DNA of 9,441 nucleotides, taken from assembly GCA_016199305.1 (NCBI GenBank), contig JACQGZ010000051.1, positions 1 through 9,441 of the forward strand. Reading direction: 5' to 3'. Positions 1 to 8,196 of this stretch are shown here, one piece after another. The notes under the pieces were generated by a model. The model was not told where the DNA came from. It was given only the letters and a program-made list of their open reading frames with translations, and made no database searches. The position numbers and the translations under genes were made by a program. This stretch comes from Armatimonadota bacterium. Its GTDB lineage: Bacteria; Sysuimicrobiota; Sysuimicrobiia; Sysuimicrobiales; Humicultoraceae. How positions within the stretch are numbered: position 1 is the stretch's first letter; each line of letters starts with the position of its first letter.

Positions 1-7
1 CACTACA

Positions 8-1159
8 CTAGCGCAGGTCGAGCGGGACGTACTCGCGCCGCATCGGGCCGACGTATTCGGCCCGGGGGCGGATCAGCCGGTTGTCGGCGTACTGCTCCAG
101 GATGTGCGCGGTCCACCCGCTGATCCGGCCGACCGCAAAGATCGGCGTGAACAGGTCGAGCGGAATGCCCATCGACACATACACGGAGGCGGAGTAGAGG
201 TCCACGTTCGGGAAGATGCGCTTCTCGTGCGTGACGACCTCCTCGACCTTCTTCGTCATCTCGAACCAGCGCAGATCGCCCGCTCGGGCCCCCAGCGACC
301 GCGACAGCGCCCGGAGGTGTCGGGTGCGCGGATCCTCCGTGCGATAGACCCGGTGGCCGAATCCCGGGATCTTTTCCTTGCGCGAGAGCTTCCCTCGGAT
401 CGTCCCCTCGACGCGGTCGATCGATCCGATCTCCTGCAGCAGTTTCATCACGCCTTCGTTGGCGCCGCCGTGCAGCGGGCCCTTGAGCGTGCCGATCGCC
501 GAGGTTGTCGCGGAGTAGATGTCGGAGAGCGTCGCCGCCGTCACCCGGCCGGCGAAGGTGCTGGCGTTCAGTTCGTGATCGGCCTGGAGGGTCAGGGCGA
601 CGTCCAGCGCCCGCACATGGTCGGGGTCGGGGGGCGAGCCGACGAGCATCGCCAGGAAATCCGCGGCCTGGGACAGCTCCGGCCGGGGGGCCACCGGAGA
701 CCGGCCCTGGCGGAAGCGGTGGTAGGCGGCGATGATCGTGGGGAACTGCGCCACCAGGCGGGTGGCCTTGCGGACATTGGAGGCCGTCGTCTGGTCGTGA
801 ACGTCGGGATCGTACAGGCCGAGCGCCGAGACCACCGTGCGCAGCACGTCCATCGGATCGGCGCTGCGCGGCAGGGCGCCCACCATCCTCAGCACGTCGG
901 GAGGGAGTGCGCGCGCCTCCCCCAGTTCGCGGCGGAGGGCGTCTAGCTGAGCCCGCACCGGCAGCTCGCCGTGCCAGAGGAGGTAGACGACCTCTTCGAA
1001 GGTACTCCCCTCGGCGAGATCGTGGATGTCGTACCCGCGGTAGAGCAGCCGCCCCTCCGCGCCGTCCACGAAGGAAACGGAGGAGAGGGAGGCCACTACG
1101 CCCTCCAGCCCGGCCTGCACCTGCGGATGCGCTCCTGAGGCCGTCACGCCGCCCTCCAT
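8..1159 (-). CDS. gltA: Citrate synthase (or 2-methylcitrate synthase)
   Basis: This 383-aa enzyme should condense acetyl-CoA with oxaloacetate to citrate at the entry to the TCA cycle in the cytoplasm. The length fits the short bacterial type. The catalytic residues are visible: His230 in GPLHGGANE, His269 in PGFGHRVYR and Asp320 in NVDLYSA, plus the conserved ADHELNAST segment around His195 and the N-terminal GLEGVV and YRGYDI motifs. Short citrate synthases and 2-methylcitrate synthases are hard to tell apart by eye. No prpB- or prpD-like neighbour is present, so citrate synthase is preferred. The ATG at 1159 has no convincing ribosome binding site. A GTG at codon 5 (1147) is preceded by GGAGGG four bases upstream and is a credible alternative start. 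The gene lies 61 bp downstream of the radical SAM gene and appears to have its own promoter. It ends with TAG close to the window edge. Confidence 0.95.
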   Translation of the reverse strand: MEGGVTASGAHPQVQAGLEGVVASLSSVSFVDGAEGRLLYRGYDIHDLAEGSTFEEVVYLLWHGELPVRAQLDALRRELGEARALPPDVLRMVGALPRSADPMDVLRTVVSALGLYDPDVHDQTTASNVRKATRLVAQFPTIIAAYHRFRQGRSPVAPRPELSQAADFLAMLVGSPPDPDHVRALDVALTLQADHELNASTFAGRVTAATLSDIYSATTSAIGTLKGPLHGGANEGVMKLLQEIGSIDRVEGTIRGKLSRKEKIPGFGHRVYRTEDPRTRHLRALSRSLGARAGDLRWFEMTKKVEEVVTHEKRIFPNVDLYSASVYVSMGIPLDLFTPIFAVGRISGWTAHILEQYADNRLIRPRAEYVGPMRREYVPLDLR

Positions 1160-1182
1160 CCCCCGTTCGTTCCGACGATGCT

Positions 1183-1212
1183 AGCGTACGGACCGCTGCG
1201 GCGCGCTGTCAA
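1183..1212 (-). promoter_or_regulatory. Predicted promoter of citrate synthase
   Basis: On the minus strand a perfect -35 TTGACA (1207-1212) is followed after 18 bp by TACGCT (1183-1188), which keeps only the TAxxxT core of a -10 box. Transcription would start around 1176, leaving a leader of about 17-28 nt depending on the start codon. The -35 overlaps an imperfect inverted repeat that also spans the stop codon of the upstream gene. The -35 is convincing and the -10 is weak. Confidence 0.45.
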
Positions 1213-1227
1213 CGGGAGCGTTACAGC
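1205..1227 (-). repeat. Inverted repeat over the radical SAM stop codon and the citrate synthase -35
   Basis: Arms GCTGT+AACG and CGTT+ACAGC flank a 4-nt loop, giving a 9-bp stem with one bulged base. On the minus strand it begins just before the TAA of the radical SAM gene and ends inside the TTGACA of the citrate synthase promoter. No T-run follows, so it is not a classical intrinsic terminator. It could be a factor-assisted terminator, an mRNA 3'-end stabiliser or an operator. The function is inferred; the symmetry is seen. Confidence 0.4.
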
Positions 1228-3260
1228 AGGCGGAGCTGCGCGGGCCGGGGTGGCGGTGGCTTCACTTCCGGAGGGCGCCGGGGCGGCACCGAGAATCCGG
1301 CGCGCGCCTTCAGCGCGGCGACCACCTGCTGAATCCGCTGCTGCGTGGCCCGCGGCGCGTACTTGCCGCGGTAGAGGCGTTCGTACTCCGGTACGAGCTC
1401 GGGCCGCCGCTGCTCCAGGTAGCCGAAGAAGGCCTGTCGCGTCACGTCGCCCAGATAGAGCGCATTGGTGGAGAGGGCGGACGCCCCGTACTGCTTCGCG
1501 GCGGCGACCACGGCGGCCAGGTGGGCCTCGTCATCCGTGATGCCCGGCAGGACCGGGGCCAGGAGGACACCGGTACGGATCCCCGCCTCCGCCAGCGTGC
1601 GCATCGCCTCCAGACGGCGCTGCGGCGGTGGAACGTCCGGCTCAATCTCCTTCGCCAGCACGGGATCTACCGTGGTGATGCTGAAGAAGACGAAGGCTCC
1701 CGGGCCCTCGGCCAGCTGCCGCAGGACATCGCGGTCACGCACGATCATGCTCGACTTCGTGACGAGGGCCGCCGGCGTGTCGTAGTCTCGCAACGCCTCC
1801 AGAATCTGCCGGGTGATCCGATACGCCCCCTCCGCCGGCTGGTAGGGGTCGGTTGCCGTCCCGATGTGCACCTGCTCCCGCTCCCAGGTGGGGCGCGCGA
1901 GTTCCCGGCGCAGGACCTCCGGTGCGTTGACTTTGACAAAGATGCGGGATGACCAGTCGTTCACGCCGTCCTGATCGAGGTACCAATGGGTGACACGAGC
2001 GAAGCAGTTGTGGCTGACCACCCCGTTGGCGATGAAGTCGCCGGTGCCAGTGGTGATGTCAAAGAGCTCCTTGACGCCTATCGGCTCGATTTTCACCACC
2101 CGGAGCGCGGCGGAATTCTTCAATGCCCGGCCAGCGATGTCCGTCTTTCTGGAGATCGCCGGCCTGACGCTGTGGAAGAAGCGGAGGTGTGTTGTTAGAC
2201 CTTTGGGGATCCGGACAACATGGATCGGTTTGCCTGGCACTTCTGGGCGATACTCCAGGGTAAAAGGCAAACCGAGGCGGCGGAGGCATCGGATGATCGA
2301 GTCGATGATCGCTCGATCGGTATTGGAGATGCGCAGGATTCCTCGGCCATAACTACCTTCGGCATCATACATGCCTGCAAGGAATCCCGCGACCCAACTC
2401 TGGGGGGGCGACGACGGCCAAGCGATTATGGCTTCAATGTCCTCAACGTGACGGCGGGTCTGAGTTAATATCGCTTCAATACGCTTCGTCGTGGTCGTAG
2501 CCCCTTGGCAGACATACTGACGCGTAGGGACAGAGAAGGCTTCCAGATACTTCTGTGCGCGGCGTAGTGCTTCGTCGTCGACAAGGGCGAGGCGAAATTG
2601 ACAATGCCTTCCTTTCCGCCCTTCGCGCTTCTCGGGATATGGAGCCACGTCACCGTCACCGCGAGTGATTCCACACAGGTAGCCGCGTCGATAATCGATA
2701 TCAGGGGGTGCCCCCGCTGCGAGAGGGCCTACACCAATGAGTCGGTTGCCTGTTGTCAGGTGTGGTCTGCGAGCAGGACCCTGTTCGGCCCCCGTGACGA
2801 ACTTCCAGCCTCGGTTAGTGAGAAATCGGTGATCACCACTTGCTGTCAACTCCGTTCCATCTTCAAGGGTGATCCTGTATGCGGGCTTTCGGACACCCCA
2901 GTGTGCCAGAACGATCGTTTTCTGATAGCGCCGGTAGCGTCCATCTCTAAGGGTCCCATAGACCTCATCACCGACCTTGAGATCGCCGAGTAGTTTCGTG
3001 GTCCGGTTGGCCATGAGGATCGCCGTGCCGCCGTCTTGGCAATAGATACAATCATGGGCGCATCCTCTATAGGGATTGATCGACCAGCGGAAAGGCATCC
3101 CCTGGACGCGGTTCAGGACGGACTTAACCTGAATCTCGACCCACTCCACCTGGGGCGTGATCCGGACGCCTGTGGCCCGAAAGAGCCTGGGAGAAATGGG
3201 GCGGGGAGGGTCCTCTTGAGCTGGAGGAGGCGAGCGCTTTTCATCAACTCCAATGGCCAT
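1221..3260 (-). CDS. Radical SAM protein, SplB/Rv2578c-like, interrupted by an intein
   Basis: The 679-aa precursor contains a 345-aa intein (residues 74-418); the spliced product would be 334 aa, the usual size for Rv2578c/PA0069-type relatives of spore photoproduct lyase (COG1533). The N-extein has NPYRGCAHDCIYC (Cys67, Cys71, Cys74). After splicing the junction reads CAHDCIYCFARVTHWYLD, restoring the radical SAM CxxxCxxC motif that binds [4Fe-4S] and SAM. The C-extein continues with GTATDPYQPAEG, TKSSMIVRD and the VLLAPVLPGITD segment typical of the family. The natural substrate of these proteins is unknown to me; a DNA-repair-related role is inferred from the SplB kinship and the LexA box in the promoter. 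The extreme C-terminus is a proline-rich basic tail. The ATG at 3260 starts only 10 nt after the -10 box, so the mRNA would be almost leaderless. The family call is secure; the function is not. Confidence 0.92.
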   Translation of the reverse strand: MAIGVDEKRSPPPAQEDPPRPISPRLFRATGVRITPQVEWVEIQVKSVLNRVQGMPFRWSINPYRGCAHDCIYCQDGGTAILMANRTTKLLGDLKVGDEVYGTLRDGRYRRYQKTIVLAHWGVRKPAYRITLEDGTELTASGDHRFLTNRGWKFVTGAEQGPARRPHLTTGNRLIGVGPLAAGAPPDIDYRRGYLCGITRGDGDVAPYPEKREGRKGRHCQFRLALVDDEALRRAQKYLEAFSVPTRQYVCQGATTTTKRIEAILTQTRRHVEDIEAIIAWPSSPPQSWVAGFLAGMYDAEGSYGRGILRISNTDRAIIDSIIRCLRRLGLPFTLEYRPEVPGKPIHVVRIPKGLTTHLRFFHSVRPAISRKTDIAGRALKNSAALRVVKIEPIGVKELFDITTGTGDFIANGVVSHNCFARVTHWYLDQDGVNDWSSRIFVKVNAPEVLRRELARPTWEREQVHIGTATDPYQPAEGAYRITRQILEALRDYDTPAALVTKSSMIVRDRDVLRQLAEGPGAFVFFSITTVDPVLAKEIEPDVPPPQRRLEAMRTLAEAGIRTGVLLAPVLPGITDDEAHLAAVVAAAKQYGASALSTNALYLGDVTRQAFFGYLEQRRPELVPEYERLYRGKYAPRATQQRIQQVVAALKARAGFSVPPRRPPEVKPPPPRPAQLRLL
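2007..3041 (-). mobile_element. Intein with LAGLIDADG endonuclease inside the radical SAM motif
   Basis: This in-frame insertion of 345 codons begins with Cys1 (precursor Cys74, codon 3039-3041) and ends with His417-Asn418 (Asn codon 2007-2009); the +1 residue is Cys419. Splicing block B is seen as LTASGDHRFLT with His144, and blocks F/G as LFDITTGTGDFIANGVVSHN. Two endonuclease motifs are present: LCGITRGDG (residues 195-203, acidic Asp202) and LAGMYDAEG (294-302, acidic Glu301). The homing endonuclease may therefore still be active, with the intein-less allele as its expected target. Hand counts of single 60-base lines give about 47-63% GC here against about 73% in the adjoining C-extein, consistent with foreign origin. 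All class 1 splicing residues expected by eye are present, except that block B has Ser where Thr is common (SxxH instead of TxxH). Confidence 0.93.
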
Positions 3261-3270
3261 GACAATCCCT

Positions 3271-3300
3271 AATATATGCGAACAAATGTTCGTATGTCAA
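3271..3300 (-). promoter_or_regulatory. LexA-controlled promoter of the radical SAM gene
   Basis: On the minus strand a consensus -35 TTGACA (3295-3300) and a -10 TATATT (3271-3276, five of six matches to TATAAT) are separated by 18 bp. The spacer holds the complete LexA palindrome at 3279-3292. A repressor bound there would block RNA polymerase directly. The last -10 base lies 10 nt before the ATG at 3260, so the transcript should begin about 3-4 nt before the start codon. The AGGGA next to the ATG would lie at or upstream of the transcription start and probably cannot act as a full ribosome binding site. Confidence 0.75.
3279..3292. promoter_or_regulatory. LexA (SOS) box
   Basis: CGAACAAATGTTCG matches every position of the Bacillus/Actinobacteria-type SOS box CGAACRNRYGTTCG. 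Outside the inteins the local sequence is strongly GC-rich, so a perfect AT-containing palindrome placed exactly between -35 and -10 is unlikely to be chance. It predicts induction of the radical SAM gene after DNA damage through LexA cleavage. lexA itself is not in the window. Confidence 0.82.
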
Positions 3301-3332
3301 GTGCACCGGGGCAACCGAGTCCAGACGGCCTG

Positions 3333-3779
3333 CTAGACCTTGCGGAGGACGTTCAGGAGAAGGGTCTCCACGCTGAGGATCCCCCGGGAGGAACCGCCTC
3401 GCATCAGCGCCTCAAGCCGCCGCCGCGTGGGGGCCTCGAGGAACGCGGTGCTCCGTGTGCCCAGGTGGTCGTCCAGAAGGGCAAGTGTGCGGAAGTAGAA
3501 CCGGAAGGGGAATGTCTCAGTTGAAAGGAGGGTGAACAGCCCCTCCCGGAGCGCCCGCCGGACGGCGCGGTCGGCGGCCTCGTCGTCCGCGAAGCTGCCT
3601 TCCTCCAGCACGCCGACAGGGATCTCCCGCCGGCCCCTCAGGCCGAAGAGCGTCGCGAGCACGTCGCGCCGTCGCCGACCCTCGAGCCGGCGATTCGGGC
3701 GAAGATCCGCCAGCCAGCCTCCTGGAGTCAGGACCCGGTGGATCTCTTTCAGGGCATGGACCATGCCCTCATGGGTCAT
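3333..3779 (-). CDS. C-terminal half of a split SAM methyltransferase
   Basis: This is a 148-codon frame that continues a class I methyltransferase in the same reading frame as the upstream half, from which it is separated by two consecutive TGA codons (3780-3785). It opens with an ATG right after the second TGA and carries the post-motif segment KEIHRVLTPGGWLADLRP typical of Methyltransf_11 proteins, followed by about 115 residues without a recognised motif. No ribosome binding site precedes the ATG, so translation would depend on reinitiation after the upstream stop. Alone it lacks the SAM-binding loop and cannot be a working enzyme. It is either the remnant of a pseudogene or the second subunit of a split protein. 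It ends 72 bp before the radical SAM start. Confidence 0.6.
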   Translation of the reverse strand: MTHEGMVHALKEIHRVLTPGGWLADLRPNRRLEGRRRRDVLATLFGLRGRREIPVGVLEEGSFADDEAADRAVRRALREGLFTLLSTETFPFRFYFRTLALLDDHLGTRSTAFLEAPTRRRLEALMRGGSSRGILSVETLLLNVLRKV

Positions 3780-3782
3780 TCA

Positions 3783-4082
3783 TCAGAGCGACCAGGAGCA
3801 GATGACGACCGGGAACGCGCCACCGCCAAAGGGCAGCCGCTGACCCGTTCCCACGTCAAACCGGACCCTGCCTGCCAAACGCCTCGGGAGCAGGCGGCGC
3901 GCCGTGGCGATGGCCGCCGCGTCGGGATCGATGCCGACCACGGACCGCGCCACACCAGCGATGCGTCGCGTCAGCCTGCCTTCGCCGCAGCCGATTTCGA
4001 GCACCCCGGCTCCCGCCAGCGGGAGCCGGCGCAGCAGAACCCGGATCTCGGTGCGTTCAGGATCTTTGCGTGTGCCTCTCAT
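3783..4082 (-). CDS. N-terminal half of a split SAM methyltransferase
   Basis: This 99-aa frame contains the SAM-binding motif I (VLEIGCGEG, residues 27-35) and the acidic ribose-binding position in VVGIDPD (Asp52). It stops after VVICSWSL, where related proteins continue with residues such as His-His and then the second half of the fold. In the usual FDVV motif the Asp is replaced by Pro (FPVV), which suggests relaxed selection. The ATG at 4082 is the only start codon of any common type between the carboxypeptidase stop and motif I. It lies 30 nt after that stop, in the same frame and without a Shine-Dalgarno sequence, so translation may be coupled to the carboxypeptidase gene. The substrate is unknown. 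Together with the downstream half it would make a protein of about 249 aa. Confidence 0.65.
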   Translation of the reverse strand: MRGTRKDPERTEIRVLLRRLPLAGAGVLEIGCGEGRLTRRIAGVARSVVGIDPDAAAIATARRLLPRRLAGRVRFDVGTGQRLPFGGGAFPVVICSWSL

Positions 4083-4112
4083 CGTAGGGTGGCCGGCGCG
4101 GCGCCCGGGCGA

Positions 4113-5663
<1,551 letters not shown>

Positions 5664-5672
5664 GCGAAATTA

Positions 5673-5677
5673 CCTCC
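5673..5677 (-). promoter_or_regulatory. Ribosome binding site of the M32 carboxypeptidase
   Basis: GGAGG (part of GGAGGTAA) lies nine bases before the ATG at 5663. It is the best Shine-Dalgarno sequence at any gene start in the window and fixes this start. Confidence 0.8.
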
Positions 5678-5731
5678 AATCAGGGCCGCTGAATGTCTCC
5701 CAAACGCGGACAGGCCGGTGGGGGCTTCCTC

Positions 5732-5760
5732 ATCATAGACGGACCGTTTCGTCGTGACCA
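5732..5760 (-). promoter_or_regulatory. Candidate promoter of the M32 carboxypeptidase
   Basis: On the minus strand TGGTCA (5755-5760, four of six -35 matches) and TATGAT (5732-5737, five of six -10 matches) are separated by exactly 17 bp. They lie in the gap between the upstream stop and the carboxypeptidase start and would give a leader of about 60 nt. This is a sequence match only; read-through from the upstream gene is also possible. Confidence 0.4.
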
Positions 5761-5807
5761 GCGTCCTGCGGGTCGAACGGCGGCGGCGGCGGCGATGGAG
5801 CCGCCGG

Positions 5808-8144
5808 CTACGGTCCCTGCTTCTCCCGCACGGCGGCGGCGTACACTCTGGCGAGAAACTGATCGACCGGCGCCCGGTCGTCTGTGAGGAGGACGGACGG
5901 ACCCGACTCAAAACGGGTGAGGGCCTCACCGGAGAGCGCGACGAGTTGCACCCACGCCGGCACCCCCGGCGGCCGGCGCGTCAGAATACGGTCCGGATCG
6001 AGAGGCCGCCGGGAGGCCAGCAGGACGTACGTGGTCTGCACCGCCCCTTCCCAGTTCCCGCCTACGGGCAGGACGGCCACGTGCCGGAAGACCTGCCGCA
6101 GGGTCCGGAGATAGGAGCGCAGGAAGAGGCCGGCGCGGCCGTCGACCAGGTTGACGACGTACACGCCGCCGGGCTTCAGCGCGTCGGCCACCAGTGTGGC
6201 GAACTCCACCGTCGCCAGGTGGTAGGGGGCGGAGTACGCGTCTCGGAACGTGTCGCCGAAGATCAGGTCGTACAGGCCCTGCGGCCGCCGGAAGAAGAAC
6301 TGCCGCCCGTCCTGATGCCAGATCTGGATCGCCGTGGCGCGCGGGAGGCCCAGCACGTCGTAGCCGACGGCGGTGACGGCCGGGTCGATCTCCACCACCT
6401 CCAGCGTGGCCGCGGGATACACCCGGTGCAGGTATCGGGGAAAGACATAGCCGCCGCCGCCGATGAGCAGCACACGCAGCCGCGGCCCCCCCGCAGGATC
6501 GCTCCACGCCGCGGGGTCCTCACCGGCTCCATTCGCCGGGGGCGTCATCGCCGCGTAGTCGGCCGTGGCCATCGCAAAGCCCTGCTCGTACTCATACAAC
6601 AGCGCCGTCGGGTCCCTCAGGTCGATGTAACTGTGGAAGAGGCTGTCCAGCGCCAGCACCCGGATGTCCTTTCCCTGTTCCAGCACCCGGATGCAGTAGT
6701 AGTTGGACTCGCGCAGGCAGGGACTCGGCACCCAGCCGGCGACCGCCGCGACCAGGACCAGCGCGAAGGCGGCGGCCGTGGCCCCGCGTAGCGCCGCACG
6801 CACGGCGCGGCGGCGATCCGGCTCCCCCAGCAGCACACCCGCCAGCAGCACCCCTTCGGCCACGAGGAGGATCAGCGCGCGCGTCCCCAGCCGGGAGATC
6901 AGCAGGAAGCCGGTGGCAAAGGTCGCGACCACGCTCCCGACGGCCTGGACGGCATAGACGCGGCCCACGAGACTCCCTGCTGCGGGCACATCCCGCAGCG
7001 CGATCCGGATCACGATCGGCGACGTCGTCCCGAAGAGGAGCGCCGGGAGGAAGAGCATGCCGCCGATCAGCAGGGGCAGACTGAGCCACGGCGGCAGCGC
7101 CGCCAGCATCCCGCGCGTCACGCCCGGCCAGAGCTGAGAGTAGAGGAACGGCGCGGCCAGCACACCCAGTGTGCTGGCGCCGGCGAGGACCAGCACATTC
7201 CCCAGCAGGCGCCGCGAGGGGTCGCGATCGGCCAGCCACCCTCCGAGGCCGTTCCCGAGGCTGACGCCGAGGAGGATCACCCCGATCACGCTCGCCCAGG
7301 TGTAGAGCGACGCGCCGAAGAGGGGCGCGACGATGCGGGCCCCGGCCAGTTCCACGGCCATGATGGCCGCGCCGCTGAGCGCCGGCACCAGAGAGAGGAG
7401 CGGCCCAGGCGAGCCGGCCACACGCAGGCGCGACATCTCCGACTGGGACGGGGGACGCACGGGCGAGGCCTCGGCCTGTCGCCTGACCAGCAGCGGCGCC
7501 ACGGCGAGGGCCCCCAGTCCGACGCCCGCCGCCGTCACGATCGCGCGGACCCCAAACCGCTCCAGTAGCAGGAACCCACCCAGCGTGACGCCCAGCACGT
7601 TGCTGGCGGTGGCGACCGCGCTCAACCCCCCGACCGTCCGTCCCGCCCCCTCAACCGTCCGCAGCGTCAGGCGTGTGGCAACCGGGGTGACGGCGCCTAA
7701 GAGCGCACAGGGGAGAAAGAGGACGGCACCGGCGATCACTACGACCCGCCGCAAGACCGGCGCGCCCACCCACGCGTCGCGCAGGGCCGCCGCGAGCGGC
7801 AACGTCAGCAGGACGGTGAGGCCGGCCAGGAGGAGCGTGAGAGCCAGCAGGCGGGGGGACGGGAAGCGATCGGCGAGGCGTCCACCCACCGCGTCGCCGA
7901 CGGCAAATCCGGCCAGCACGGTCCCGATGATCCCCGTCCAGGTCTCCAGGGAGATGCCCACGGCGGGGGCGAGCAGCCGGCCGGCGGTGATCTCCAGCAG
8001 CAGAATACAGAACCCGGCGCCGAACACGAGCGGATAGGCGATGCGGGGGGACCAGCGCACGTGAGTCACGAGACGGTGGTGTGGACGACGTTCCTCCAGG
8101 CCCGGGGCCGGACGCTGCCGCGCGGGCGCCTGTTTCCTGCCCAA
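5808..8144 (-). CDS. Membrane transporter-like domain fused to a spermidine synthase-like domain
   Basis: This 778-aa protein belongs to the 'fused MFS/spermidine synthase' type. Residues about 35-470 hold roughly 13 hydrophobic segments in two related halves: residues 51-100 and 265-314 share ExxxxRxxAPxxGxSLxTW and GGxLADRxPSxRLL. Residues about 555-770 form a Rossmann fold like that of aminopropyltransferases, with the nucleotide loop VLLIGGGGY (558-566), VEIDP (Glu585), WHQDGR (Asp612) and YDLIFGDTFRD (Asp631, Asp635), followed by APYHLATVEF. In true spermidine synthases the catalytic region reads like DSTDP or DSSDP; here it is DTFRD, so putrescine aminopropyl transfer cannot be assumed. 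The substrate and transport activity are unknown. The longest frame starts with TTG at 8144, without a clear ribosome binding site; GTG codons 26 and 29 (8069, 8060) lie closer to the first membrane segment and may be the real start. The gene follows dnaB by 52 bp. Confidence 0.88.
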   Translation of the reverse strand: MGRKQAPARQRPAPGLEERRPHHRLVTHVRWSPRIAYPLVFGAGFCILLLEITAGRLLAPAVGISLETWTGIIGTVLAGFAVGDAVGGRLADRFPSPRLLALTLLLAGLTVLLTLPLAAALRDAWVGAPVLRRVVVIAGAVLFLPCALLGAVTPVATRLTLRTVEGAGRTVGGLSAVATASNVLGVTLGGFLLLERFGVRAIVTAAGVGLGALAVAPLLVRRQAEASPVRPPSQSEMSRLRVAGSPGPLLSLVPALSGAAIMAVELAGARIVAPLFGASLYTWASVIGVILLGVSLGNGLGGWLADRDPSRRLLGNVLVLAGASTLGVLAAPFLYSQLWPGVTRGMLAALPPWLSLPLLIGGMLFLPALLFGTTSPIVIRIALRDVPAAGSLVGRVYAVQAVGSVVATFATGFLLISRLGTRALILLVAEGVLLAGVLLGEPDRRRAVRAALRGATAAAFALVLVAAVAGWVPSPCLRESNYYCIRVLEQGKDIRVLALDSLFHSYIDLRDPTALLYEYEQGFAMATADYAAMTPPANGAGEDPAAWSDPAGGPRLRVLLIGGGGYVFPRYLHRVYPAATLEVVEIDPAVTAVGYDVLGLPRATAIQIWHQDGRQFFFRRPQGLYDLIFGDTFRDAYSAPYHLATVEFATLVADALKPGGVYVVNLVDGRAGLFLRSYLRTLRQVFRHVAVLPVGGNWEGAVQTTYVLLASRRPLDPDRILTRRPPGVPAWVQLVALSGEALTRFESGPSVLLTDDRAPVDQFLARVYAAAVREKQGP
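7156..7178. repeat. Perfect 10-bp inverted repeat inside the transporter/synthase gene
   Basis: GCCAGCACAC and GTGTGCTGGC are separated by three bases, within the codons for a membrane segment (around residues 322-330). It could form a stable hairpin in the mRNA. It is probably a by-product of coding for Ala, Ser and Val in a GC-rich genome; no function is claimed. Confidence 0.35.
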
Positions 8145-8196
8145 GACACCGGCAGCGAAGACCTCGCCGGCGGGTGGCGGCGGCGCGGATGCGAAA

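Noticed and set aside
104..946. Open frame of 280 codons on the plus strand
   Set aside because: It is antisense to citrate synthase, whose catalytic residues are intact on the other strand.
2220..2468. Small plus-strand frame inside the radical SAM intein as a separate gene
   Set aside because: It lies antisense to the LAGLIDADG domain, has no ribosome binding site or motif, and the minus-strand frame is fully explained by the intein.
3780..3785. TGA read as a sense codon (recoding or selenocysteine)
   Set aside because: The carboxypeptidase ends at TGA at the expected family length, no other gene has an internal TGA, and two adjacent selenocysteines in a methyltransferase would be without precedent known to me.
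5779..5806. CGG-repeat run and GC hairpin after the transporter/synthase stop as an intrinsic terminator
   Set aside because: A 7-bp stem (CGGCGGC with GCCGCCG) is possible, but no T-run follows and the repeat gives many alternative pairings.
5754..6791. Open frame of 345 codons on the plus strand
   Set aside because: It is antisense to the spermidine synthase-like domain, rich in Arg, Gly and Pro, and without motifs.
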